DNA of 46,353 nucleotides from an uncultured Methanobrevibacter sp. (GTDB taxonomy: Archaea > Methanobacteriota > Methanobacteria > Methanobacteriales > Methanobacteriaceae): contig NZ_CADAJR010000018.1 in assembly GCF_902788255.1 (NCBI RefSeq), positions 1 through 46,353 of the forward strand, in the 5' to 3' direction. Within the stretch, counting starts at the first letter, position 1, and each line of letters starts with the position of its first letter. Below the pieces are notes generated by a model that was not told the origin of the DNA, ran no database searches, and worked only from the letters and a program-made list of their open reading frames with translations. A program made the translations under genes and the position numbers. Shown here piece by piece: positions 36,499 to 44,518 of the stretch.

Positions 36499-38424
36499 AT
36501 GAAAGGAGAAAGAATAACATTGCAAAATATAAAAGGAATAGGGGATAAAATCTCTGAAAAAATACTGAATAGCGTTGGAGGAGAAGAGGAACTCCAGAAA
36601 ATAGTTGATAATGTGGATGTTGAAAAAATATCTGCAGTTGATGGCATAAGCCAAAGAAAGGCAATTGAAATAATGAATCAACTGTTGAACAACCCCGAAT
36701 ATGAGTTCATCAAAAGTGACCGTGCAATGGAACTTTATGAAGACATCATAAATAAGATTTTAGCATATTCAAACACTTCCTACTCCAAAAATAGAATTCT
36801 GCTGCTTTCTCCATCAAAAGACATTGACAAGATTAATTCAAACCTTGATTTTGTAATGAATGCCAAAGAACATGTCTCCCAACTTCCAATCATAAAACTT
36901 AGAGGTTTGATGAAAAATCTGAAAGAAGTTGAAGAGGCCAAACCCGAATATGATCCAAGTAAAGTTATTCTTGTTGAAAGTGCTGAAGACAATTCCTATC
37001 TCACCGATTTGGGACTGAATAAATATTATCCCATAATCACAGCAAGTGATTCACCATTACTTCAGGAAGAAATGATGAATTATGATTTGGTATTTTATGT
37101 ATATTCCCAAGGAATACTTGATTTTGAAGGAATGCCCAATGTCATAATGATAAACATAGATGAAAATGACTATGAAATCGTTCCTGAAAAGATAATTAAC
37201 TTTTTCATACAGAATCAGGAGTTATTCTCCAAAGTCCATGAAATACAAAAGATCAGAAATAAGGAAAGTGTTCTTGGAGAAATCCTGCCGATAATCAGTG
37301 AACTCAATATAATCGACAAAAGGGAAGTCGATATTGAAGAACTTGTGTTGTCACTTAAAGATGAGATGGATGATGAGTTGGAAAAATCCATAAAACAAGT
37401 TGACCTTGAAGGAGATGAAATACTCAACCTATTAAACAATAACTTCCCTCCAAAGATTAGCAAAATATTTGATAAAATTATCAATAAAAGAAAGGAAATT
37501 ATCAAGCAGAAAACAGGAATGAGTTTTGACCCGTACCTCAGGACATATCCCATCCAGATTGATGAAACAGAAATCGAAAGGGTCACACTGGAACAGTCAT
37601 CCAAAAAGGAAAACGACATTTTTGACATTAAAAAAAGCGCCGCAATTGAATTGAATTCAATAAAGAAAAAAGCAATAGCTGAAGTTGAAGATGTAATTCG
37701 ATTCGACTATGAATTCAGTTTAGGCAGTTTTGCATATGAATATGACCTGTGCAGACCCGAATTTGGCGATGAAATAAAGTTGACCGGAGCACTTCATCTG
37801 GAATTAGCACTTAAAAAAGACAAGGAACATGTTCAAAAAGTCGATTACCAACTGACAAAAGACGAAAATGTTGCGTTATTAACCGGAGCAAACAGTGGAG
37901 GTAAAACCACCCTTTTAGAAACCCTGACCCAGATATCAATAATGGCACAGATGGGCCTTCCGGTAAGTGCAACCCAAGCCGAAATAAAATTGTTCGATGA
38001 ACTTTATCACTTCTCAAAGAAAAGATCACTTGATGCAGGAGCATTTGAATCATTCTTAAATGTGTTCATACCAATCGTCACCACCAATAGTGAAAAGTTA
38101 GTATTGTTAGATGAACTTGAAGGAATTACAGAACTTGATGCAGCCGTTAAAATCATATCAACATTTATTGACATGATTAAGGAATCAAATTCTTATGGTG
38201 TTATTGTCACTCATATGGCGAGGGAATTAATGAATTACACCGACATTCGCGTAGACGGTATTGAAGCAAAAGGATTGGATGAAGATTACAATCTTATTGT
38301 GGATAGAACCCCTAAAATGAATTTCCTTGCAAAAAGTACACCCGAATTAATTCTAAAAAGAATTTATGAAAAATCCGATGATGATCTAAAAACCGTATAT
38401 GCTAGAATTTTAGAGAAATTCTAA
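36499..38424 (+). CDS. MutS-like ATPase with N-terminal helix-hairpin-helix
   Basis: A 641-residue protein of the archaeal MutS-related group, distinct from mismatch-repair MutS. Residues 8-65 form a helix-hairpin-helix unit (IKGIGDKISEKIL, VDGISQRKAIEIM) that should bind DNA. A long helical lever region covers about 240-400. The C-terminal ABC-type ATPase has Walker A TGANSGGKTTLLE (about 450) and Walker B LVLLDELEG. There is no mismatch-recognition domain with the Phe-x-Glu motif and no Smr nuclease domain as in MutS2. It sits directly before ubiB. A broken second copy of both genes lies 6 kb downstream. Confidence 0.85.
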   Translation: MKGERITLQNIKGIGDKISEKILNSVGGEEELQKIVDNVDVEKISAVDGISQRKAIEIMNQLLNNPEYEFIKSDRAMELYEDIINKILAYSNTSYSKNRILLLSPSKDIDKINSNLDFVMNAKEHVSQLPIIKLRGLMKNLKEVEEAKPEYDPSKVILVESAEDNSYLTDLGLNKYYPIITASDSPLLQEEMMNYDLVFYVYSQGILDFEGMPNVIMINIDENDYEIVPEKIINFFIQNQELFSKVHEIQKIRNKESVLGEILPIISELNIIDKREVDIEELVLSLKDEMDDELEKSIKQVDLEGDEILNLLNNNFPPKISKIFDKIINKRKEIIKQKTGMSFDPYLRTYPIQIDETEIERVTLEQSSKKENDIFDIKKSAAIELNSIKKKAIAEVEDVIRFDYEFSLGSFAYEYDLCRPEFGDEIKLTGALHLELALKKDKEHVQKVDYQLTKDENVALLTGANSGGKTTLLETLTQISIMAQMGLPVSATQAEIKLFDELYHFSKKRSLDAGAFESFLNVFIPIVTTNSEKLVLLDELEGITELDAAVKIISTFIDMIKESNSYGVIVTHMARELMNYTDIRVDGIEAKGLDEDYNLIVDRTPKMNFLAKSTPELILKRIYEKSDDDLKTVYARILEKF

Positions 38425-38452
38425 AATAGTATATACCACTTTTTACTATTTT
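38407..38452 (+). promoter_or_regulatory. two overlapping hairpins between the MutS-like and UbiB genes
   Basis: ATTTTAGA/TCTAAAAT (38407-38427) and AAAATAGTA/TACTATTTT (38423-38452) are each perfect stems but share bases 38423-38427, so only one can form at a time. The second is followed by only a short AT-rich spacer before the ubiB ATG. They might moderate read-through or ribosome access. Confidence 0.3.
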
Positions 38453-38458
38453 TAATTA

Positions 38459-40111
38459 ATGAAAGTTATACCTAATGCTCAAAACGACCAACTCAAAAGA
38501 TTGAACGAAATATATCGAGTGCTGAAAAAGAACGATTTTGGTTATTTAATTGAAGAAAATACTTTTTTTAAAAAATTTCCGTTTCTTAGAAATCGTAAAG
38601 CAGAAAATGAGGGATTATTCCCAGATACATCAATTCCAATAAGAGTTAGAAAGGTATTTGAAGAATTGGGTCCTGCCTATATCAAACTGGGCCAGATGTT
38701 AAGTACAAGACCCGATCTTGTCGGAGTGGAGATTGCAGAAGAACTTAAAAGTTTAAGGGACAACACTCCAGTCACACCATTCAGTGAAATAAAAACTGTG
38801 ATTGAAAGCGAACTGCAAAAACCCATTGAAGAAGTATTTTCCAAGATTGATGAAACACCAATCGGTTCAGCATCAATAGGTCAAGTATACAAAGCAAGAC
38901 TAAAAGACACAAACGAAGAGGTTGCAATTAAAGTTCAAAAACCAAATTCAAGGGAAATTATAGAATCAGATGTAAAGATAATGAAATTTTTGGCTGACAG
39001 AATCGACAGATATATGTTCACAATGAAGTCATTCAACATGCCCGTGGTGGCACGTGAATTTGAAAGGTCCATATTTAAGGAAATCAATTATATGGAAGAA
39101 GTGATGAATATGGAAAACCTTTCAAAGAACTTCAGGAATGTTTCATACATCAAAATACCAAAGGCATACACAGATTACTGCACAAACAAGATTATAACAA
39201 TGGAACTGATTAAGGGAATTGAAGTTACAAAACTGATTGATGGGAATTATCCGGACATCGACAAGAAAAAGATTGCACAGTATGGCCTGAAATCATACTT
39301 CAAACAGATAATGATAGACGGATTTTTCCATGCTGACCCCCATCCGGGAAACCTGATTGTAACCAAAGACAATAAACTGTGCTATATCGATGAGGGAATG
39401 ATGGGAATCCTGAATGATGACTTTAAAGAAAACCTTGCAGAATTGATATTGCTTTTGATTAGCGGAAATACCAACAATATAATCAAACAGCTGATTTACA
39501 TGAATATCATCACCGCTTCACAAAATACCGATGAGCTAAAGGCAGACCTGGATGACTTGTTAAACAGATACTATGGTGCCGAACTAAAAAATATGGACGG
39601 AGCATTTGAAGATTTGCTTAATGTAATGATTAAACATGAAGTGAACATCCCAAGAGAATTTGTAATGATAGGGCGCGGAATTGCATTGATTGAAGATACC
39701 GGTCGAAAATTGGACCCTGAATTTAATGCGGCATCCGAACTGAAAAAGTTATCCCGTAAGATAGTGATTAACAAATACAAACCCGAAAGGTTGATAAAAG
39801 TGGGTATGAACTACCTGCTTCAACTAGAACATTTGGCAAAGGACTTGCCCGATACAATCAACAATACCATCTCAAAGTTGGAAGAAGGAGACATTGAAGT
39901 AAATATAAAGCTCCAAGATATAAGTGAACTGACAAATCAGCTTTCAGTCTCATTGATTCTTTCAGCATTGATTGTTGGGTCATCACTTGCAATACTTGCA
40001 GACAAAGGACCACAGTTATGGGGAGTGCCTGCAATTGGTTTGATTGGATTCGTATTCAGTGCGGTTCTCGGAGCATATCTGATAATTAAATATATGATTG
40101 AAAACGATTAA
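38459..40111 (+). CDS. UbiB/ABC1/AarF-family kinase-like protein
   Basis: A 550-residue atypical kinase of the UbiB group. Diagnostic motifs are KLGQ (76-79), the Ala/Ser-rich loop GSASIGQVY in place of a glycine loop, the nucleotide-binding lysine in VAIKVQKP, and HADPHPGN. The metal-binding motif reads IDEG rather than the usual IDFG. Two C-terminal membrane helices (LILSALIVGSSLAILA and AIGLIGFVFSAVLGAYLI) anchor it. Methanogens make no ubiquinone, so a role in isoprenoid-lipid handling is only inference. It is 34 bases downstream of the MutS-like gene; the pairing is preserved in the decayed copy downstream. Confidence 0.88.
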   Translation: MKVIPNAQNDQLKRLNEIYRVLKKNDFGYLIEENTFFKKFPFLRNRKAENEGLFPDTSIPIRVRKVFEELGPAYIKLGQMLSTRPDLVGVEIAEELKSLRDNTPVTPFSEIKTVIESELQKPIEEVFSKIDETPIGSASIGQVYKARLKDTNEEVAIKVQKPNSREIIESDVKIMKFLADRIDRYMFTMKSFNMPVVAREFERSIFKEINYMEEVMNMENLSKNFRNVSYIKIPKAYTDYCTNKIITMELIKGIEVTKLIDGNYPDIDKKKIAQYGLKSYFKQIMIDGFFHADPHPGNLIVTKDNKLCYIDEGMMGILNDDFKENLAELILLLISGNTNNIIKQLIYMNIITASQNTDELKADLDDLLNRYYGAELKNMDGAFEDLLNVMIKHEVNIPREFVMIGRGIALIEDTGRKLDPEFNAASELKKLSRKIVINKYKPERLIKVGMNYLLQLEHLAKDLPDTINNTISKLEEGDIEVNIKLQDISELTNQLSVSLILSALIVGSSLAILADKGPQLWGVPAIGLIGFVFSAVLGAYLIIKYMIEND

Positions 40112-40207
40112 AATTAAAGAATCCAAATAATTATTGTACAAAAATGTTAAAAAAAGAGGAGTTAAAAGCAGACCCTGTAAATCCGCTTTAATAATGATTA
40201 ATTAAAT

Positions 40208-40659
40208 TTATCTTCTTTTATAAACGACGTAACCTCCTAAGACTGCAGCCACTACAAGTAAAATCAATATTGGATTACCAGTAGCTAACATTGAGTGGAC
40301 AGATCCAGTTGCATTGGTTGCGTTGGTAGGTTCACCAGCAGCTTGAGCAGTTGCATTTTCTAGAGTTTCATTGTATTGACTTCCAGCCCAACCGCCATCG
40401 TCCTGGTAGTTGCTTCCTGCATAATCACTGTCGTCATCTGCAATTCCATCATCATAATCTTGGTAGTTGCTTCCTACATATCCACTGTCGCTATCTGCAA
40501 TTCCATCATCATAATCTTGGTAGTTGCTTCCTACATATCCACTGTCGTCTGCATAGTTACTTCCTAATTGTCCAAAGTCATCTGCTGCACAAACTGCTCC
40601 TGCAGATACAAGCACGCAGAATATTGCCAATATTGCTATATTTTTTTTGAAAGATCCAT
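40208..40659 (-). CDS. secreted, repeat-bearing surface protein with frameshift at an A8 tract
   Basis: A small cell-surface protein. The best start is the ATG at 40657-40659, four bases after GGTGAT. An A8 tract (T8 on the plus strand, 40641-40648) four codons later puts it out of frame with the rest. With nine A's it would give a clean signal peptide (MDLSKKNIAILAIFC, then VLVSAGAVCA before ADDF). After the signal come acidic 19-residue repeats with GSNYQDYDDGIAD, a stalk with four N-glycosylation sequons (NET, NAT three times) and a C-terminal anchor (GNPILILLVVAAVLGGYVV) ending YKRR. An in-frame start at 40777 would place a promoter inside the gene and is doubtful. The frameshift may be a sequencing error, slippage or phase variation. 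Confidence 0.65.
40404..40560 (-). repeat. 57-bp tandem repeats in the surface-protein gene
   Basis: The plus-strand mark TGGTAGTTGCTTCC occurs at 40404, 40461 and 40518, exactly 57 bases apart, giving two full copies and a partial one. Each encodes the acidic 19-residue unit starting GSNYQDYDDGIAD. In-frame unit length allows expansion and loss without frameshift. Confidence 0.85.
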
Positions 40660-40720
40660 AATAATCACCACAAATTTTTGATTGATATGCGTTTTTCCAA
40701 ACAACACATCCTTGTACAAG

Positions 40721-40749
40721 TAAATATATGAAACAAGCCACATATAAAG
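40721..40749 (-). promoter_or_regulatory. TATA elements of the surface-protein gene
   Basis: On the minus strand CTTTATATG (40741-40749) and CATATATTTA (40721-40730) lie 60-90 bases before the ATG at 40659. They fit a promoter with a short leader and argue against a start at 40777. The rest of 40778-40948 is AT-rich with nothing else seen. Confidence 0.4.
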
Positions 40750-40981
40750 TTATTCGAATGTAAGTGCCCACTTGCATATTATTTTAAGAAAATAAGGATT
40801 TTTAATTGATAAAAAAAGAAATAAAAAAGTTAGATTTAAAATTCAACGTTAAACCCCAATAATATCCCTTATTCATTAATAATCATATTGACCGAATATT
40901 CAGTAATAATCTATAATGAATATATAATGCAAAATAAATTTTAACGAAATTTAAATTTAATTTTGAAAAATAACTAAAATA

Positions 40982-41077
40982 ATGGCAAATTTTTCATACT
41001 CCCCCCGTCAAAATGAAAAACGATTTGAAAAAGATGAAAGATTAGCAAAATATTTTAAATTACATGATACAAATTGA
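40982..41077 (+). CDS. possible 31-residue protein leading the STAS/HATPase operon
   Basis: An ORF starting MANFSYSPRQNEKRF and ending KYFKLHDTN. It is rich in charged and polar residues and does not look like random A/T translation. A TATA-like ATTTAAATTTAA (40949-40960) lies 21 bases before its ATG, the spacing of other leaderless genes in this window. Its stop codon lies five bases before the STAS ATG and overlaps an in-frame TTG. It may be a small regulatory protein or a leader peptide. Support is limited to composition and position. Confidence 0.4.
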   Translation: MANFSYSPRQNEKRFEKDERLAKYFKLHDTN

Positions 41078-41082
41078 ATAAT

Positions 41083-41382
41083 ATGAATATTACAAAAACT
41101 TATAATGGAAAGGAATTGACAATTGAAATTGAAGAGCGTATAGATACCGTAACAGCACCAGAATTCGAAAATGAGATAAATGATGAAATTGGCAATTTCG
41201 ATTCATTAATTCTTGATTTTACCAATTTGGAATACATTTCCAGTGCCGGATTACGTGTTTTGATTGCAACACAAAAAAAATTAAAACCTGAAGACATACC
41301 TATGGTCATCAAAAATGTAAATGACACCATCAGTGAAATATTCAGAATGTCAGGTTTTGATAAAATATTGAAGATAGAATGA
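41083..41382 (+). CDS. STAS-domain anti-sigma-factor-antagonist-like protein
   Basis: A 99-residue single STAS domain like bacterial SpoIIAA and RsbV. The phosphorylatable serine lies in the standard place (LEYISSAGLRVLIATQK). It starts at ATG 41083; a TTG nine bases earlier is possible. The last four bases overlap the next gene (ATGA), a HATPase kinase, as in bacterial partner-switching pairs. Archaea have no sigma factors, so its target is not an anti-sigma factor in the usual sense. No Shine-Dalgarno is clear; coupling to the small ORF upstream is possible. Confidence 0.88.
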   Translation: MNITKTYNGKELTIEIEERIDTVTAPEFENEINDEIGNFDSLILDFTNLEYISSAGLRVLIATQKKLKPEDIPMVIKNVNDTISEIFRMSGFDKILKIE

Positions 41383-41756
41383 GTTCAATTTCATTAAAAC
41401 CCGAATTAAGCGAATTATATCCTTTAAATGAATATATTACAAATATTCTAAAAAAAGAGGACCTCAAAGTCAATCTGATTGTTGAAGAAGTTTTCGTAAA
41501 CATTGTTAACTATTCAAATGCCAAACACGTGACTGTCGCCGCCAGTTTTGAAAATCAGATATTGACCGTGGAGTTCATTGATGACGGCATTGAATTCAAT
41601 CCACTGATTATAGAAAGCCCGAAAATTCCAAATAGCATTGAAGATGCACAAATTGGAGGCCTTGGAATATTTTTAACTAAAGAAATGGCCGACAGTCTGG
41701 ATTATAAATATTTAAATGGTGAAAATCACCTGAAGATAATGAAAAAAGTGGAATGA
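41379..41756 (+). CDS. RsbW/SpoIIAB-like serine kinase (HATPase)
   Basis: A 125-residue GHKL-type ATPase like RsbW and SpoIIAB. The N box reads EEVFVNIVNYS (about 36-46), the G1 box IDDGIEFNP, and the G2 box GGLGIFLTKEMAD. It should phosphorylate the STAS partner encoded just upstream, with which it overlaps by four bases. No PP2C/SpoIIE phosphatase, sensor or transcription factor is adjacent. The output of this switch is therefore unknown. Confidence 0.87.
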   Translation: MSSISLKPELSELYPLNEYITNILKKEDLKVNLIVEEVFVNIVNYSNAKHVTVAASFENQILTVEFIDDGIEFNPLIIESPKIPNSIEDAQIGGLGIFLTKEMADSLDYKYLNGENHLKIMKKVE

Positions 41757-41932
41757 TGAATGAAAAAATAAATATTTTTATATAAAATATTGCAGTTTAT
41801 AAGTTTTTTAATCAATTTGTAATTAAGTTTGACATTTTATTTGAATCCTTCAAAAAAATTGCCTTGATGAAGACATACTGTAAATAAAAAATGTTATAAC
41901 AACAATCTAATCAAAAATATGAAATAGATATT

Positions 41933-43072
41933 ATGAATCCAATCCATTTTTTTACATTAGGTTATTACCCTCAGTATCTGTTAATAGGAATAATTATAGG
42001 AATTGTCATTGGAATATACGCATTTTTTAGAGTCAAATACGCTCTTAATGATTCCAAGTTATCCAAAAACAAGGTAATAATAATTAGTGCCCTAATTTCC
42101 ATATTTGCATTAATATGCTGTATGAATGTATGGTCGAATGCTGCAATATACACATTGTACATCTTTTTATGCTCAGTACTCGCAGACATCATAAGACTAA
42201 TCGTGAAATACCCTCTTAAAGACAAACATTTAAAATTCATGCCAAAACTTCACAAAAAAGGTGGGCTGGCATTAGTATTTTTCATAATCATAATTATAGT
42301 CGGAGCATGGGGAATGAACCATATCGATCAAACTGAATACAATATGACCACACAGAAAATAGGCAATGATTCATATAAAGTGATATTCATCAGTGACACA
42401 CACTATGGAACCGTCCAAAATCCACAATTGCTTAAGGACTCGATTTCAAGAATCAATGATATAAAACCAGATATTGTTATTTTAGGCGGAGATATTGTTG
42501 ATGAAAGAACAAGCAATGCTGAAATGAAAGAGGTTTTTGAAGAGTTAAGCAAGATCAACTCAACATACGGCATATATTACGTATTTGGAAACCACGACAC
42601 ACAACCTTCACAAACAGATTATGAAAATGGAAACAGAACATTTACCGACATTGAATTAAATCAAACAATAAAGAAAAATGGAATAAGGATACTGAATGAT
42701 GAAAAAACAACAATCAATGGAGATATTGTTCTGGTTGGAAGAAGTGACGCTGAATGGGATGGAAATGCAAGAGCAAATGTTAGTGAAATACTGAATGAAG
42801 AGGATTTATCAAAATACGTAATAGTTGTGGACCACCAACCTTTAGAGGCAATAGAAAATTCAAAATTAGGCGTTGATTTACAAGTTTCAGGCCATACCCA
42901 TGCAGGACAGGTATTCCCATATAAGGAACTGATAGAATTTGAAGGAATAAATTCATATGGCAAATACACTATCGGAGATATGGAACAGATAGTGTCCTCA
43001 GGCCTTACAGGATGGGGATGGGGAATCAGGAATGAAGGAAAATGTGAATACGTGTTAATTAACATTAATTAA
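41933..43072 (+). CDS. membrane-anchored metallophosphoesterase
   Basis: A 379-residue calcineurin-like phosphoesterase of the YkuE/YaeI type. Four N-terminal membrane helices (about 14-32, 48-65, 70-88 and 109-128) precede the catalytic domain. Metal motifs are complete: ISDTHYG, LGGDIVDE, FGNHDTQ, VVDHQP and SGHTHAGQ. The C-terminus SSGLTGWGWGIRN is typical for the group. In bacteria, relatives act on cell-envelope lipids such as UDP-diacylglucosamine; here a role on envelope phospholipid or pseudomurein precursors is only possible. It sits between the STAS/HATPase pair and the decayed MutS-like copy. Confidence 0.9.
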   Translation: MNPIHFFTLGYYPQYLLIGIIIGIVIGIYAFFRVKYALNDSKLSKNKVIIISALISIFALICCMNVWSNAAIYTLYIFLCSVLADIIRLIVKYPLKDKHLKFMPKLHKKGGLALVFFIIIIIVGAWGMNHIDQTEYNMTTQKIGNDSYKVIFISDTHYGTVQNPQLLKDSISRINDIKPDIVILGGDIVDERTSNAEMKEVFEELSKINSTYGIYYVFGNHDTQPSQTDYENGNRTFTDIELNQTIKKNGIRILNDEKTTINGDIVLVGRSDAEWDGNARANVSEILNEEDLSKYVIVVDHQPLEAIENSKLGVDLQVSGHTHAGQVFPYKELIEFEGINSYGKYTIGDMEQIVSSGLTGWGWGIRNEGKCEYVLININ

Positions 43073-43141
43073 CACTATTTCATATAATATTTCCAGATAA
43101 CTAAAACTCAAAATCGGTTGTAATTTCAAATATATTCTCAC

Positions 43142-44484
43142 TTGGCATCAGAATTTTTAGAATGGATTTTGCCCGTATATTCACAGGGAATCCTTGATTT
43201 TGAAGGAATGCCAAACCTCATTATGACAAACATTGATGAAAATGATTATGAAATCGTCCCTGAAAAAATAATCAACTTTTTTATCCAAAATAAAGACCTA
43301 TTCTCAAGGGTTCATGAAATACAAAAAATCAGAAACAAGGAAAGCGTTCTGGGAGAAATAATTCCAATAATAAATGAGTTGAATATTATAGATAAAAGAG
43401 AAGTAGATATTGAAGAATTAGTGAATTCTGGATGATGAATTAGAAAAATCCATCAAACAGGTTGACCTTGAAGGAGATGAAATTCTCAACTTATTAAACA
43501 ACAACTTCCCTCCAAAGATTAGTAAAATATTTGATGAAATTATAAATAAAAGAAAGGAAATCATTCGTGAAAAAACCGGATTAAGTTTTGACCCATTCTT
43601 GAGAACATATCCTATACAAATTGATGAAACAGAAATTCAAAGAGTAACTTTAGAGCAATCCTCTAAAAGAAAATGACATTTTTGACATTAAGAAAAGTGC
43701 TGCAATCGAATTGAATTCAATTAAAAGCAAAGCTATCGAAGAAGTTAAAGATACAATCAAATTTGATTATGAATTTAGTTTAGGGAGTTTTGCATATGAA
43801 TATGACTTATGCAGACCCCAATTTAGTGATGAAATCAAATTAAAAGGAGCACTTCATTTGGAATTGGCACTTAAAAAGGACAAGGATTATGTTCAAAAAG
43901 TAGATTACCAATTAACTAAAGATGAAAATATTGCTCTTTTGACTGGAGCAAACAGTGGAGGAAAAACCACACTTCTTGAAACATTAACTCAAATTTCAAT
44001 TATGGCACAAATGGGACTTCCTGTAAGTGCGGATTATGCTGAAATCAAATTATTGGATGAGATTTACCATTTCTCTAAGAAAAGATCCCTTGATGCAGGA
44101 GCATTTGAATCATTCTTAAATATGTTCATACCAATCGTCACCACAAATAGTGAAAAGTTAGTACTATTAGATGAACTTGAGGGAATAACAGAACTTGATG
44201 CGGCAGTTAAAATCATATCCACCTTTATTGATATGATAAAAGAATCTAATTCCTATGGAGTAATTGTCACCCATATGGCTCGTGAATTGATGAATTACAC
44301 TGACATTAGAGTGGATAGTATTGAAGCTAAGGGATTAGACGAAAATTACAATTTAATTGTTGATAGAACACCTAAAATGAATTTCCTTGCAAAAAGTACG
44401 CCTGAATTAATTCTTAAAAGAATATATGAAAAATCAGACGATGATTTAAAAGCAGTATATGCAAGAATTTTAGAAAAATTCTAA
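43142..44484 (+). pseudogene. decayed second copy of the MutS-like gene
   Basis: This is a truncated copy of the gene at 36499-38424. Clear homology starts near 43175, at about codon 202 of the parent, so the helix-hairpin-helix part is gone. A 14-base deletion after VDIEEL (near 43425) and a 2-base deletion near 43672 break the frame. The last 800 bases are intact and keep Walker A (GANSGGKTTLLE) and Walker B. In the aligned 180 bases 38041-38220 against 44101-44280 I count 19 differences, of which 18 are silent. The copy was thus under purifying selection until recently. A truncated ATPase fragment might still be made. Confidence 0.88.
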
Positions 44485-44518
44485 AAAAACATATACTACT
44501 TTTTACTATTTTTATTTA

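Noticed and set aside
40112-40207. A possible tRNA or small RNA after ubiB
   Set aside because: There is a weak hairpin (AAAGC ... GCTTT) but no cloverleaf, no T-arm motif and no promoter; it may only be a terminator between convergent genes.
40404-40560. Spaced repeats as a possible CRISPR array
   Set aside because: The repeats are contiguous 57-bp tandem units in an open reading frame, with no unique spacers and no cas genes.
40660-40777. N-terminal extension of the surface-protein frame up to an ATG at 40777
   Set aside because: No ribosome binding site there; the segment holds TATA-like boxes and the true GGTGAT site, and would place a second hydrophobic stretch before a good signal peptide.
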